From contig OZ245995.1 in NCBI GenBank assembly GCA_965230185.1, positions 2,790,001 to 2,854,000 on the forward strand: a stretch of 64,000 nt of DNA, given 5' to 3'. The translations under genes and the position numbers were made by a program. The DNA comes from Motiliproteus sp965230185. GTDB lineage: Bacteria; Pseudomonadota; Gammaproteobacteria; Pseudomonadales; Balneatricaceae. The notes beneath the pieces are model-generated. The model had not been told where the DNA came from and did no database searches. It saw only the letters and a program-made list of their open reading frames with translations. Within the stretch, counting starts at the first letter, position 1. The number at the start of each line of letters is the position of its first letter. Positions 16,529 to 24,604 of this stretch are shown piece after piece.

Positions 16529-17305
16529 GTGCCGGACTTCTCCGCCAATCTGAGCCTCCTGTTCAGCGAGTTTCCACTGCCAGAGCGCTTCCGCCATGCC
16601 GCCGATGCGGGCTTTGACACCATCGAGATTCAGTTTCCCTATGAGATGAGCATCGGCGCCATCGAGCGCCAGCTGAACAAGCATCAGCTACAGCTGAATC
16701 TGATCAATTTTCCTGCTGGAGACTGGGCGGCGGGGGAACGCGGTATCGCCTGCCACCCAGACCGTCGGCAGGAGTTCTGTCGCGGAGTCGATCTGGCCAT
16801 TGAATATGCCACCGCGCTGGGCTGCCCACAGATCAACTGCCTGGCCGGGATTCCGCCTGCCGGAGTTTCCGAGACGGAAGCGATGAACCAGCTCAGTGAA
16901 AACCTGGTTTATGCCGCAGAAAAACTGACCGACGTCGGGCTGCTGCTCAACATCGAACCCATCAACACCGTCGATATCCCCGGGTTTCTGCTCAGCCGAT
17001 CGACTCAGGCGGCCGAACTGATACGTGCGCTCGGCCTGACCAATCTTCGCCTGCAGTACGATGTATACCATATGCAGATCATGGGAGACGATCTTGCCGT
17101 GACCCTCCGGCGGCTGCAACCGATAATCGGCCATATCCAGATCGCCGACTGGCCGGGTCGCCACGAACCCGGAAGCGGAAAGATCAATTTTTCCGCTGTA
17201 TTCAGACAACTGGAGCTGATGGGCTATACTGGCCGGGTCGCTCTGGAATACAATCCCCTGGGCAGTACCGAATCAGGCCTGGGCTGGATGAAAGCCTGTA
17301 GATGA
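16529..17305 (+). CDS. hyi: Hydroxypyruvate isomerase
   Basis: A 258-residue TIM-barrel enzyme of the Hyi family that interconverts hydroxypyruvate and tartronate semialdehyde. Signs: FSANLSLLFSEFPLPERF at the start, INCLAGIPP, LNIEPINTVDIPGFLL (catalytic glutamate), LQYDVYHMQIMGDDL, and ALEYNPLGSTESGLGW at the end (second glutamate). It starts with GTG; GGAGG lies about 10 bases upstream inside the preceding gene. It directly follows the reductase, forming the hydroxypyruvate-to-glycerate step pair. Confidence 0.92.
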   Translation: MPDFSANLSLLFSEFPLPERFRHAADAGFDTIEIQFPYEMSIGAIERQLNKHQLQLNLINFPAGDWAAGERGIACHPDRRQEFCRGVDLAIEYATALGCPQINCLAGIPPAGVSETEAMNQLSENLVYAAEKLTDVGLLLNIEPINTVDIPGFLLSRSTQAAELIRALGLTNLRLQYDVYHMQIMGDDLAVTLRRLQPIIGHIQIADWPGRHEPGSGKINFSAVFRQLELMGYTGRVALEYNPLGSTESGLGWMKACR

Positions 17306-17328
17306 CTATCTGATTAAGGATCCTTGTA

Positions 17329-17826
17329 ATGACCACCGGACAAGTAACTGCGGAACAGGAAGTGGACTCAGACGACGAGCTGCTTCAGTGGGCCACCTTT
17401 CAGCTCGCGGACGAGTTTTACGGCATCGACGTGATGCAGGTTAAGGAGGTGCTGCGACTGACCGAAATCGCACCGGTTCCCGGCTCTCAGCACTTTATTC
17501 TGGGCATTATCAACCTTCGCGGAAACGTAATCACCGTTGTCGATACCCGCACTCTATTCGGCCTTGCTAAGGCCGAGGCCACTGACAACAGCCGTATTAT
17601 CGTTATTGAACTGGTTGACCAGGTCGTGGGGATGCTGGTGGATTCCGTCGCAGAAGTTATTTATCTGCGCCAGTCTCAGATCGAGCGGGCGCCCAATGTC
17701 GGCACCGACGAAAGCGCTAAATTCATCCAGGGGGTCAGTTACCATAACGACGATCTGATCGTACTGCTGGATCTGAATCGAATGATCGAGGATGACGGCG
17801 ATAACGATGAGTATCAGAGCCACTGA
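17329..17826 (+). CDS. cheW: Chemotaxis coupling protein CheW
   Basis: A 165-residue CheW, the scaffold that links chemoreceptors to the CheA kinase. Typical parts: WATFQLADEFYGIDVMQVKEVLR, PVPGSQHFILGIINLRGNVITVVDTR, and GMLVDSVAEVIYL. AAGGATCC lies before the ATG. It is 23 bases after hyi with no kinase gene around, so it is outside a chemotaxis operon. The nearest chemoreceptor in the window is at 59002-60792. Confidence 0.94.
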   Translation: MTTGQVTAEQEVDSDDELLQWATFQLADEFYGIDVMQVKEVLRLTEIAPVPGSQHFILGIINLRGNVITVVDTRTLFGLAKAEATDNSRIIVIELVDQVVGMLVDSVAEVIYLRQSQIERAPNVGTDESAKFIQGVSYHNDDLIVLLDLNRMIEDDGDNDEYQSH

Positions 17827-17856
17827 GGCCGGCCCGACTTATCCGTCACCCTGCTT

Positions 17857-18264
17857 TCAGCCACCGATATGCACGGCGATTGTCCGCTGATGATTGCCGT
17901 GGCGGTGCTCCCAGCAGTAAATTCCCTGCCAGGTTCCCAGCGCCAGCCTGCCATTGATCACCGGTATGCTGAGACTGGTCGCAGTCAGAGCGGCCTTGAT
18001 ATGAGCCGGCATATCATCCGGACCTTCCAGAGTGTGGGTGTAGAGGGGGTCATCTTCCCGGACCAGCCGGGCAAGCCAGCGCTCCAGATCCTGTCGAGCC
18101 GACGGATCGGCGTTTTCCTGAATCGTCAGGCTGGCACTGGTATGGCAGATAAACAGCGTACAGAGCCCCTCAGCAACGTCTGAGGCGGCCACCAGGGAAC
18201 AGACCCTGTCGGTAAACTCGAACAATCCCTGACCACGGCAGGCGACCCGAAGATATTCGACCAT
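17857..18264 (-). CDS. yjbQ: YjbQ family protein (UPF0047)
   Basis: A 135-residue protein of the YjbQ/UPF0047 family, annotated elsewhere as a secondary thiamine-phosphate synthase because some members complement a thiE defect. The histidine-rich signature is present (CHTSASLTIQENADP) and the end LGTWQGIYCWEHRHGNHQRTIAVHI is typical. Its native role is not settled. It lies 14 bases downstream of the DUF1285 gene. Confidence 0.88.
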   Translation of the reverse strand: MVEYLRVACRGQGLFEFTDRVCSLVAASDVAEGLCTLFICHTSASLTIQENADPSARQDLERWLARLVREDDPLYTHTLEGPDDMPAHIKAALTATSLSIPVINGRLALGTWQGIYCWEHRHGNHQRTIAVHIGG

Positions 18265-18278
18265 AATTCCCCCGCTGC

Positions 18279-18845
18279 TTAATCCGACTCGGAACCGAGC
18301 ACGTAGTCCTCACCACCGCTGCTGACAATCAGGCAACGACGACCGTCGATCAGCCGCTCCTCCGCCATCTCGGCCAGCTGATAAAACACACTTCGGGCAA
18401 TCAGGCCGTCCAGCCGGTCACGCACCCGAATATAGGGAGATGGTTCTCCGGTACGTTCATCGGTTTCAATGCGGAGGGGATGATTGCGGTCGATACGAAC
18501 CCGGTCACCAGTACTGGTTTCCAGAACCAGCCAGCCGACGCCCTGCTCCTTCACACTTTCAAGGCCAATGATAATAAAGGGGGCATCTTCCACTTCAATA
18601 CGCAGCTTTTCCACCGGCGTAACCAGAAAATACTCCTCTCCATCTTTACGAAGAATGGTGGAAAACAGCTTCACCAGCGCCGGGCGTTTAAAGACAGTCC
18701 CTTCGTGATACCAGTCGCCGTTACGCGCAATACGTATATCGATTTCGCCGCAATGATCGGGGTGCCAGAGGTGCACAGGCGGTAGCCCATCCCGGCCGGC
18801 TTCGCGGGCGTGCTCGGTAAGAGAGCGGGTACGGTCGGTGGTCAT
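18279..18845 (-). CDS. DUF1285 domain protein
   Basis: A 188-residue soluble protein of the DUF1285 family: LWHPDHCGEIDIRIARNGDWYHEG at the start, FKRPALVKLFSTILR, then YFLVTPVEKLRIEVEDAPF. The fold is two small beta domains; function is unknown. It lies in a minus-strand run with a radical SAM gene upstream (22 bases) and yjbQ downstream. Confidence 0.82.
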   Translation of the reverse strand: MTTDRTRSLTEHAREAGRDGLPPVHLWHPDHCGEIDIRIARNGDWYHEGTVFKRPALVKLFSTILRKDGEEYFLVTPVEKLRIEVEDAPFIIIGLESVKEQGVGWLVLETSTGDRVRIDRNHPLRIETDERTGEPSPYIRVRDRLDGLIARSVFYQLAEMAEERLIDGRRCLIVSSGGEDYVLGSESD

Positions 18846-18867
18846 AGTTGCGTCCTGGTCAGTATAT

Positions 18868-19764
18868 TCAGAAACCCCGTGCCCATTCAGGCCTCAGGCC
18901 GGCATGCCGCGGATCGGCCATCGCCCTTCGAACCTGCTCGAGCAATTGCGGACGATCGCGCCCCAGTACACCTTTGAGAACCAGATAATTGGACGCGTGA
19001 TCGCTGCGAAAGATGGTTTTGTCCAGCTCCAGATGCTCCAGCAGGCATTCCATCTCGGTAAACAGCTGGTGCTGATCGAGGGGCTCAAACTGCCCCTGAA
19101 AGCCCTCCCTGAAACGCTGATCGCCACCGGGAAAACTGACCACCAGGGTCGCCAGGTATTCTGGCTGTACGGCGTTGGCCAGCCTGGCTGAGTTTATTGC
19201 ATGCTGACGACTGAACCGCCTGCCCCCCAGGCCGTTCAGGATCATCACCGAGCGCCTGAAGCCGGCCGCCTTCAGGCGGTTAAGTGAGCGTACGGTGCTG
19301 TCAAAGGTCTCGCCCTTCTGAACCAGTTCCAACACCTGATCATCGCCGGATTCCGCGCCGACATAAGCCATGTTAAGACCGGCCTCATAAAGCTGGCGCA
19401 ACTCCTCATCGGTTTTATTGTTGAGGTTTCGGGGCAGGCAGTAGGCTGAGACCCGGGACACTTCAGGAAAGTGCTTCCGGATCGCCTCCAGAATGGTCAG
19501 CAGCCGCCGTGCCGACAACACCATCGCGTCGCCATCGGCGAGAAATATCCGCCGCACGCCGCTGACCGAAGCGGCCAGACGCTCGATCTCCTCCAGCAGT
19601 TCCGCTTCCGGTCTGGGCCGGAAACGCTTCTGTGGCTGGGTATACATTTCACAGAATGTACATTTGTTCCAGCTGCAGCCGTTGGTTATCTGGAGAATCA
19701 GCGAGCGAGCCTCGCTGGGTGGCCGGTAGAGTGGTTCGATATAACTGACAGGCAGGTGGTGCAT
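18868..19764 (-). CDS. Radical SAM protein
   Basis: A 298-residue radical SAM enzyme. The iron-sulfur cysteines are in CSWNKCTFC, spaced C-x4-C-x2-C rather than the classical C-x3-C-x2-C; this spacing recurs in one subgroup with the GCSWNKCTFCEMY pattern. It continues with FLADGDAMVLSARRL, YVGAESGDDQVLELV and NGLGG, as in the Elp3/MiaB-like core barrel. No cobalamin or TRAM domain is present. Substrate unknown. It lies upstream of the DUF1285 gene. Confidence 0.85.
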   Translation of the reverse strand: MHHLPVSYIEPLYRPPSEARSLILQITNGCSWNKCTFCEMYTQPQKRFRPRPEAELLEEIERLAASVSGVRRIFLADGDAMVLSARRLLTILEAIRKHFPEVSRVSAYCLPRNLNNKTDEELRQLYEAGLNMAYVGAESGDDQVLELVQKGETFDSTVRSLNRLKAAGFRRSVMILNGLGGRRFSRQHAINSARLANAVQPEYLATLVVSFPGGDQRFREGFQGQFEPLDQHQLFTEMECLLEHLELDKTIFRSDHASNYLVLKGVLGRDRPQLLEQVRRAMADPRHAGLRPEWARGF

Positions 19765-19798
19765 AGCTGGCTTTCCTGGCGAGACGCATCAGCGCTGT

Positions 19799-20572
19799 TC
19801 AGCTGAGCCGGAACAGCTGTCTGAAATTCTCAGTTGTTGTTTCCGCCACCTCATCATAGCTGACCCCCTTGATTTCGGCGACACACTCCGCCACCCGGCG
19901 AACATAGCGGGGTTCATTAGGCTTGCCCCGATAAGGCGCAGGCGTCAGAAAGGGCGCATCGGTTTCAACCAGAATCCGCTCCAGCGGCACCTGGCGTACG
20001 ACTTCACGCAACGGATCGGCGTTACGGAAAGTGATAATGCCTGAGAACGAGATCCAGTAATTGAGATCAATGGCCTGACGGGCCATTTCCCAGTCTTCGG
20101 TAAAGCAATGGAGCACTCCACCAACCCCGGCATCACCCGCTTCACGGATCAGTCGCAGCGTATCTTCCCGAGCGTCGCGGGTATGAACGATAACCGGTTT
20201 GCCGGTAATAGATGCCGCCTCCAGGTGGCAGCGAAAACTCTGTTGTTGCAGCTCAGGAGTATCCGGCTGGTAGTAGTAATCGAGCCCGGTTTCACCAATA
20301 GCCACCACCCGCTCCTGAGCGGCAGCCATCACCAGTGCCTCGGTGGTAATTTCGCTGATTTCTTCACTCATGGGGTGCACACCCACGGAGCCCAGAATCT
20401 GATCGTAAGCCTGCACCAGCGCCATCATTTCGGGCAGCCGGGCCATATCAGTGGAGACACAGAGAATGGTGCCTACGCCCTGCTCGCGGGCAAGGCTGAG
20501 AGGTACGCTGAGGTCCCCTTCGTAGGCGGCCAGGTTAAGACGATCGAGATGACAGTGAGAATCGATAAGCAT
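19799..20572 (-). CDS. tatD: TatD family metal-dependent hydrolase
   Basis: A 257-residue TIM-barrel hydrolase (YcfH/TatD type). Metal ligands are visible: DSHCHLD at the start, AIGETGLDYYY, KPVIVHTRDA, LHCFTEDWEMA and LVETDAPFLTP. Members act as 3'-5' DNases or D-aminoacyl-tRNA-related hydrolases; substrate is uncertain. I start at MLIDSHCH; an upstream in-frame frame reads through the pilZ end and is not likely coding. It is the last gene of the holB-pilZ-tatD end of the fatty acid cluster, as in pseudomonads. The position equals ycfH of E. coli. Confidence 0.9.
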   Translation of the reverse strand: MLIDSHCHLDRLNLAAYEGDLSVPLSLAREQGVGTILCVSTDMARLPEMMALVQAYDQILGSVGVHPMSEEISEITTEALVMAAAQERVVAIGETGLDYYYQPDTPELQQQSFRCHLEAASITGKPVIVHTRDAREDTLRLIREAGDAGVGGVLHCFTEDWEMARQAIDLNYWISFSGIITFRNADPLREVVRQVPLERILVETDAPFLTPAPYRGKPNEPRYVRRVAECVAEIKGVSYDEVAETTTENFRQLFRLS

Positions 20573-20621
20573 GTTTTTACAGCAGTCAGAAACAGCAGCC
20601 GACAGACAGGCCACTGAAGGA

Positions 20622-20972
20622 TTACATGGTGTGAGTGAGACGGCCGGAGCCGAGGGCTCCCGCCAGATAGGTTTCGATCTTGTTGACGACGGTATTGTCA
20701 TCGGCACTCAGCTGAATGCCGATACCGGCCCGCTTGCCACCCTGCGCGCCACGAGGTGTTACCCAGACGACTTTACCGGTAACCGGGATCTTGTCCGGTT
20801 CATCCATCAGGTCCAGCAACATGAACACTTCTTCGCCCATGTGGTAGTTGCGCTGGGTCGGGACGAACAGCCCGCCGTTCTTTATAAACGGCATGAAGGC
20901 CCCGTACAGCTCATCTTTTGACTTGATGGTCAGTGAAAGGATTCCATGGCTGGCCCTGGGGCTTGCTGACAT
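20622..20972 (-). CDS. pilZ: Type IV pilus PilZ protein
   Basis: A 116-residue single PilZ domain. It lacks the RxxxR and (D/N)xSxxG c-di-GMP motifs, as does the founding PilZ of Pseudomonas, which does not bind c-di-GMP but is needed for pilus assembly through PilB and FimX. The C-terminal half (VTGKVVWVTPRGAQGGKRAGIGIQL) is clear. It overlaps the holB stop by one base, typical of the holB-pilZ-tatD arrangement. It implies type IV pili elsewhere in the genome. Confidence 0.9.
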   Translation of the reverse strand: MSASPRASHGILSLTIKSKDELYGAFMPFIKNGGLFVPTQRNYHMGEEVFMLLDLMDEPDKIPVTGKVVWVTPRGAQGGKRAGIGIQLSADDNTVVNKIETYLAGALGSGRLTHTM

Positions 20973-21988
20973 TAACTCGTTTCCCGTCTGTCCTTGCGAG
21001 TAAACAATCCGGTCCAGCGAATCAGCAGGTCTTCAAACATAAGCTGACGATTGGGATTGCTCTTTGCTAACACTTGTAGACGATATTCGTGTATTTTGTC
21101 CATTAAAGCAAACAACTTCTCTTCTGATGTGCGCGCTGAGGCCTTTGAAATCAGGCTTCGAGCGTCGATGCTGTTCAGCCCCGCTTCTGATTCGGTCAGC
21201 TTAAAGCGCACCAGATCACTGACAAATCCGTGCAACCAGGCCAGCAACGTCACAGGATCCTCCTTCTGCCACTGCTGAGCCACATCCGGCGCCGACAGTC
21301 TTCCGGAGGCACACCCTTTCAGGCCATTAAGCATTACGCCGCGGCGCTCCGCTCCCCGGTTCCGGACAAACTCCAGCGCTGCCAGCGGAGCCCCGCCACT
21401 GAGTTTCAGGGCCAGCTCCGCGTCGGCGCCGATATCGGGCTGTTCGGAGAGCCAGTTCAGCGCCTGATCCGCGGAAGGCACCGCCATCGTCACTACCTGG
21501 CAACGGCTGCGTATAGTAGCCATCAGCCGACCGGGGTTATGACTGACCAGCAGGAACAGGGTGTCGTTTCCCGGCTCCTCAAGACCTTTCAGCAAGGCGT
21601 TGGCGGCATTGATGTTCATTTCTTCCGGTGGCGTGATAACAATGACCCTATACCCTCCCTGCTGGGCGGCTCCGGCCATAAACTGATTAAGCGCTCGGAT
21701 CTGATCGATACGAATCGGCTTGCCGGGCTCTTCAGGCGAGATCTCCACCAGGTCCGGATGCGTACCCCGGCTGGTCAGCAGGCAGGCCTTACAGCGTCCG
21801 CAGGCCTGCTCCGCCGGGTTTTCGCAGAGCATGAAACGAGCAAATGCTTCTGAAAAATGCTGCTTGCCGGTGCCTGCCGGGCCGCTCAGCAACAGGGCGT
21901 GAGGCAGCCGCCGGGAACGCTGAAAGGAAACCAGACGCTGCCAGTCGCCGGCCTGCCAGGCAAGCGGAGCACAGGGGTCACTGACCAT
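20972..21988 (-). CDS. holB: DNA polymerase III delta' subunit
   Basis: A 338-residue clamp-loader subunit. The N-terminal AAA+ domain has an altered P-loop (LLSGPAGTGKQHFSEAFA) and four zinc cysteines (CENPAEQACGRCKACLL). Later motifs: NAANALLKGLEEPG and SRCQVVTM. I start at MVSDPCAP because AGG lies suitably upstream; it overlaps the end of tmk by 11 bases. An earlier in-frame start would add 15 residues. Confidence 0.93.
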   Translation of the reverse strand: MVSDPCAPLAWQAGDWQRLVSFQRSRRLPHALLLSGPAGTGKQHFSEAFARFMLCENPAEQACGRCKACLLTSRGTHPDLVEISPEEPGKPIRIDQIRALNQFMAGAAQQGGYRVIVITPPEEMNINAANALLKGLEEPGNDTLFLLVSHNPGRLMATIRSRCQVVTMAVPSADQALNWLSEQPDIGADAELALKLSGGAPLAALEFVRNRGAERRGVMLNGLKGCASGRLSAPDVAQQWQKEDPVTLLAWLHGFVSDLVRFKLTESEAGLNSIDARSLISKASARTSEEKLFALMDKIHEYRLQVLAKSNPNRQLMFEDLLIRWTGLFTRKDRRETS

Positions 21989-22613
21989 TGAGATACCTGT
22001 CCAGCTCCTGACCAATAAGGGCCTGTACTTCACTCAGCGGTTTTTCTGCATCAATAACCCGGAATCGAGCGGGATTCTCCTCGGCCCGCTGCAGGTAGGC
22101 ATCTCGCACTTTTTCGAAGAAGGTCAGCTGCTCCTGTTCGAAGCGGTCCGGCGCACTTCGGTCCAGCGCCCGACTCATCCCGACACAGACCGGCACATCC
22201 AGCAACAGGGTGAGATCCGGCTGAAGCCCTCCCTGCACCAGCGTTTCCAGGGCCGCTATCTTGTCCATAGGCAGACCCCGACCGCCACCCTGATAGGCAT
22301 AGGTCGCGTCGGTAAAGCGATCACACAGCACCCAGGTACCCTGCTCCAGCGCAGGACGTATTACCTGCTGCAGGTGCTGTGCTCGGGCGGCGAACATCAG
22401 CAGCAGCTCACAGTCGGCACTGACCGGTTCTTCCCGATCGCTGAGCAGCATCGTACGCAATTCCTCAGCCATCGGCGTACCACCGGGTTCGCGAGTCAGC
22501 AGGTAGGGAATGCCCGCCCGTTCCAGGTATTCGCGAATAAAATTGATATTAGTGGTCTTACCGACCCCTTCACTGCCTTCTATGGTGAGAAATTTCCCAC
22601 GAGCCTGCCGCAT
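21978..22613 (-). CDS. tmk: Thymidylate kinase
   Basis: A 211-residue dTMP kinase. P-loop EGSEGVGKTTN, the DRx motif in CDRFTDATYAYQGGGRGLP, and the LLTREPGGTPMAE loop are present. It overlaps mltG by one base upstream and holB downstream, so it is translationally coupled in the operon. Confidence 0.96.
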   Translation of the reverse strand: MRQARGKFLTIEGSEGVGKTTNINFIREYLERAGIPYLLTREPGGTPMAEELRTMLLSDREEPVSADCELLLMFAARAQHLQQVIRPALEQGTWVLCDRFTDATYAYQGGGRGLPMDKIAALETLVQGGLQPDLTLLLDVPVCVGMSRALDRSAPDRFEQEQLTFFEKVRDAYLQRAEENPARFRVIDAEKPLSEVQALIGQELDRYLNGQ

Positions 22614-23683
22614 TAGCTTTCACTCTTCTTATCGGATCGGACGGACTGCTGCTTCGGTACCGAGCGGTAATCTTTACGGCGCTTTTTCAGCTGCCAGTTT
22701 TTTACAGCCCGATTATGCTCTGCGAGCGTTGCAGAAAACTGATGACGGCCGTCACCCTTAGCTACAAAGTAGAGCGCTTTACCCGGTTCCGGATGCAGCA
22801 CTGCGTGTATAGCATCCCGCCCGGGGCTGGCAATCGGTGTCGGAGTCAGACCGGAGATCCGGTAGGTATTGTATGGCGTTTTTCGCCTGAGATCGGCGCG
22901 GGTAATATTGCCCCGGTACGCATCTCCCATTCCGTAAATGACGGTGGGGTCGGTCTGCAGGCGCATCTTCTTCTCGAGGCGACGTATAAACACCCCGGCG
23001 ATCCTGGCGCGTTCTTCTGGGGCAGCGGTCTCTTTTTCGACAATGGAAGCCAGAATCAGCGCTTCATAGGGCGTTTTCAGCGGAAGCCCCTTTTCGCGCC
23101 CCGCCCACTCCTCTTTCAGAATTCGGACCATAGCCCGGTAGGCCCTTACCAGAAGTTCTTTATCCGTCGTGCCGCGGGTATAGCTGTAGGTATCGGGATA
23201 AATCCAGCCTTCCAGACTGTCCCCCTCAATGCCAAGCTCCCGGGCGATCTCCGCCTCGCTCCTGCCTCCGAGAGTGTTGACCAGCGCCTTCTCGGCGCTG
23301 AGTTTAGCGATAAAATCACGAGCCCTCAGCCCTTCGACGAAAGTCACCCGGCGCTGAACAACATCTCCCTGCACCAGCTTTTTCAGCAGTTCACCATGGG
23401 TCATACCCGGCGTAAACCGATACTCGCCGGTCTTAATCAGGTGCGCATTGCTCTGCAGGCGAGCAAACAGGCGAAGCTGTAACGAATCTTCGACGACCCC
23501 CAGTTGCTCCAGCTCTGCGGCCATGCTGCGAAAACTGGTACCGGAATCAAGTTGATAAAAGAACTCTTCCTCCAGGGCGATGGGACGATCGCCCCAGCCG
23601 ACAATCTGGTTTTTACCGATCAGAGCACCAGCCGCCGCCAGCACGGCCAGAATAAGAATGGCTACAGCGGTACGTCTCAGCAC
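22613..23683 (-). CDS. mltG: Endolytic murein transglycosylase MltG
   Basis: A 356-residue membrane-anchored lytic transglycosylase (YceG) that cuts nascent glycan strands. An N-terminal anchor (AVAILILAVLAAAGALIG) is followed by a LysM-like region and the YceG domain; the catalytic glutamate is in ILASIVEKETAAPEE. The end YFVAKGDGRHQFSATLAEHNRAV is typical. The short tail is strongly basic. It overlaps pabC by 7 bases, matching the pabC-mltG-tmk order of relatives. Confidence 0.95.
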   Translation of the reverse strand: MLRRTAVAILILAVLAAAGALIGKNQIVGWGDRPIALEEEFFYQLDSGTSFRSMAAELEQLGVVEDSLQLRLFARLQSNAHLIKTGEYRFTPGMTHGELLKKLVQGDVVQRRVTFVEGLRARDFIAKLSAEKALVNTLGGRSEAEIARELGIEGDSLEGWIYPDTYSYTRGTTDKELLVRAYRAMVRILKEEWAGREKGLPLKTPYEALILASIVEKETAAPEERARIAGVFIRRLEKKMRLQTDPTVIYGMGDAYRGNITRADLRRKTPYNTYRISGLTPTPIASPGRDAIHAVLHPEPGKALYFVAKGDGRHQFSATLAEHNRAVKNWQLKKRRKDYRSVPKQQSVRSDKKSES

Positions 23684-24570
23684 TCTTTTATTCCTGTATC
23701 ATCAGTCTTTTTGACGGCTGCATACTGCTGACTGCTTCGGCGCTCCTCATCGGCGATCCAGTCGATGATTCGACCGACCAGCGGATGCTGTGAATACTCC
23801 CGATTTCTGAATCGGCGCACCGGCCAGAGACCGATCAGACTATTGGTCACAAACAGACTGTCCGCCGATTCGACATCAGCAAGCACTACCTCTCCGATAC
23901 GAACGCCTACGCCTTCCGCTTCGGCCCGGTTGATAATGAGGTTACGGATGACTCCTTCTACACCGGAACTTTCCAGAGCCGGCGTACAGAGTTCGTTGTC
24001 CTGAATCAGAAACAGATTACTCATTGTACCTTCGATAACACGGTCGGAATAATCCCGCACAAGCCCCTCGGCAAACTGATCCTGCCATTCATTGCGGGCA
24101 AGCACCTGCTCAATACGGTTAAGATGCTTCATCCCCGCCAGCCGCGGATTGCAGGGTAGTCGGGTCTGGCACAGGAACAGCTCGATACCCGGGTGCCGAT
24201 GGGCTTCAGGAAACTGAGGCAACGGAGCGCCAATAAGAATGCGCTGTGGACGAAGGTCAGCTGTCGCCCGGTAGCCTCTGCCGCCGGCACCCCGTGTGAG
24301 AATGACTTTCAGGATCCCTTCCGTTTCAGTCATCGCCTGACACAACTGATGCAGTTCTGTCTCCAGCAGCTGCTGATCACGCTGATCAAAGGGAATATCA
24401 AGGCGCTGACAACCTGTCAGCAGCCGCTGCCGGTGCTGCGGCCAGAGCAGCGGAGTGCGGCGGGAGATCCTGATGGTTTCGAACAGACCATCACCATAGG
24501 CCAGACCGCGGTCTGAGACGCCGGGCGATCCGTCGATAATGCCATTTACAAGGACGTGATAGGAGGGCAT
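23677..24570 (-). CDS. pabC: Aminodeoxychorismate lyase
   Basis: A 297-residue fold-type IV PLP enzyme that releases pyruvate from aminodeoxychorismate to give p-aminobenzoate for folate. Motifs: GDGLFETIRI, LTRGAGGRGY, the PLP lysine K148 in MKHLNRIEQVLARNEW, and GVEGVIRNLI. I start at MPSYHVLVNG, which matches the family N-terminus; the long open frame upstream overlaps fabF and is not plausible. No good ribosome site precedes this ATG; a GC-rich palindrome (24578-24595) sits just upstream, so translation may depend on fabF. Confidence 0.92.
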   Translation of the reverse strand: MPSYHVLVNGIIDGSPGVSDRGLAYGDGLFETIRISRRTPLLWPQHRQRLLTGCQRLDIPFDQRDQQLLETELHQLCQAMTETEGILKVILTRGAGGRGYRATADLRPQRILIGAPLPQFPEAHRHPGIELFLCQTRLPCNPRLAGMKHLNRIEQVLARNEWQDQFAEGLVRDYSDRVIEGTMSNLFLIQDNELCTPALESSGVEGVIRNLIINRAEAEGVGVRIGEVVLADVESADSLFVTNSLIGLWPVRRFRNREYSQHPLVGRIIDWIADEERRSSQQYAAVKKTDDTGIKEC

Positions 24571-24577
24571 GACAATG

Positions 24578-24595
24578 CGGGCCCGGAGGCCCGCA
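24578..24595. repeat. GC-rich palindrome between fabF and pabC
   Basis: GCGGGCC and GGCCCGC pair around CGGA in the 34-base gap. No T-run follows on the minus strand, so it is not a standard terminator; it may stabilise the message or limit pabC initiation. Confidence 0.5.
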
Positions 24596-24604
24596 ACACC
24601 TTTA

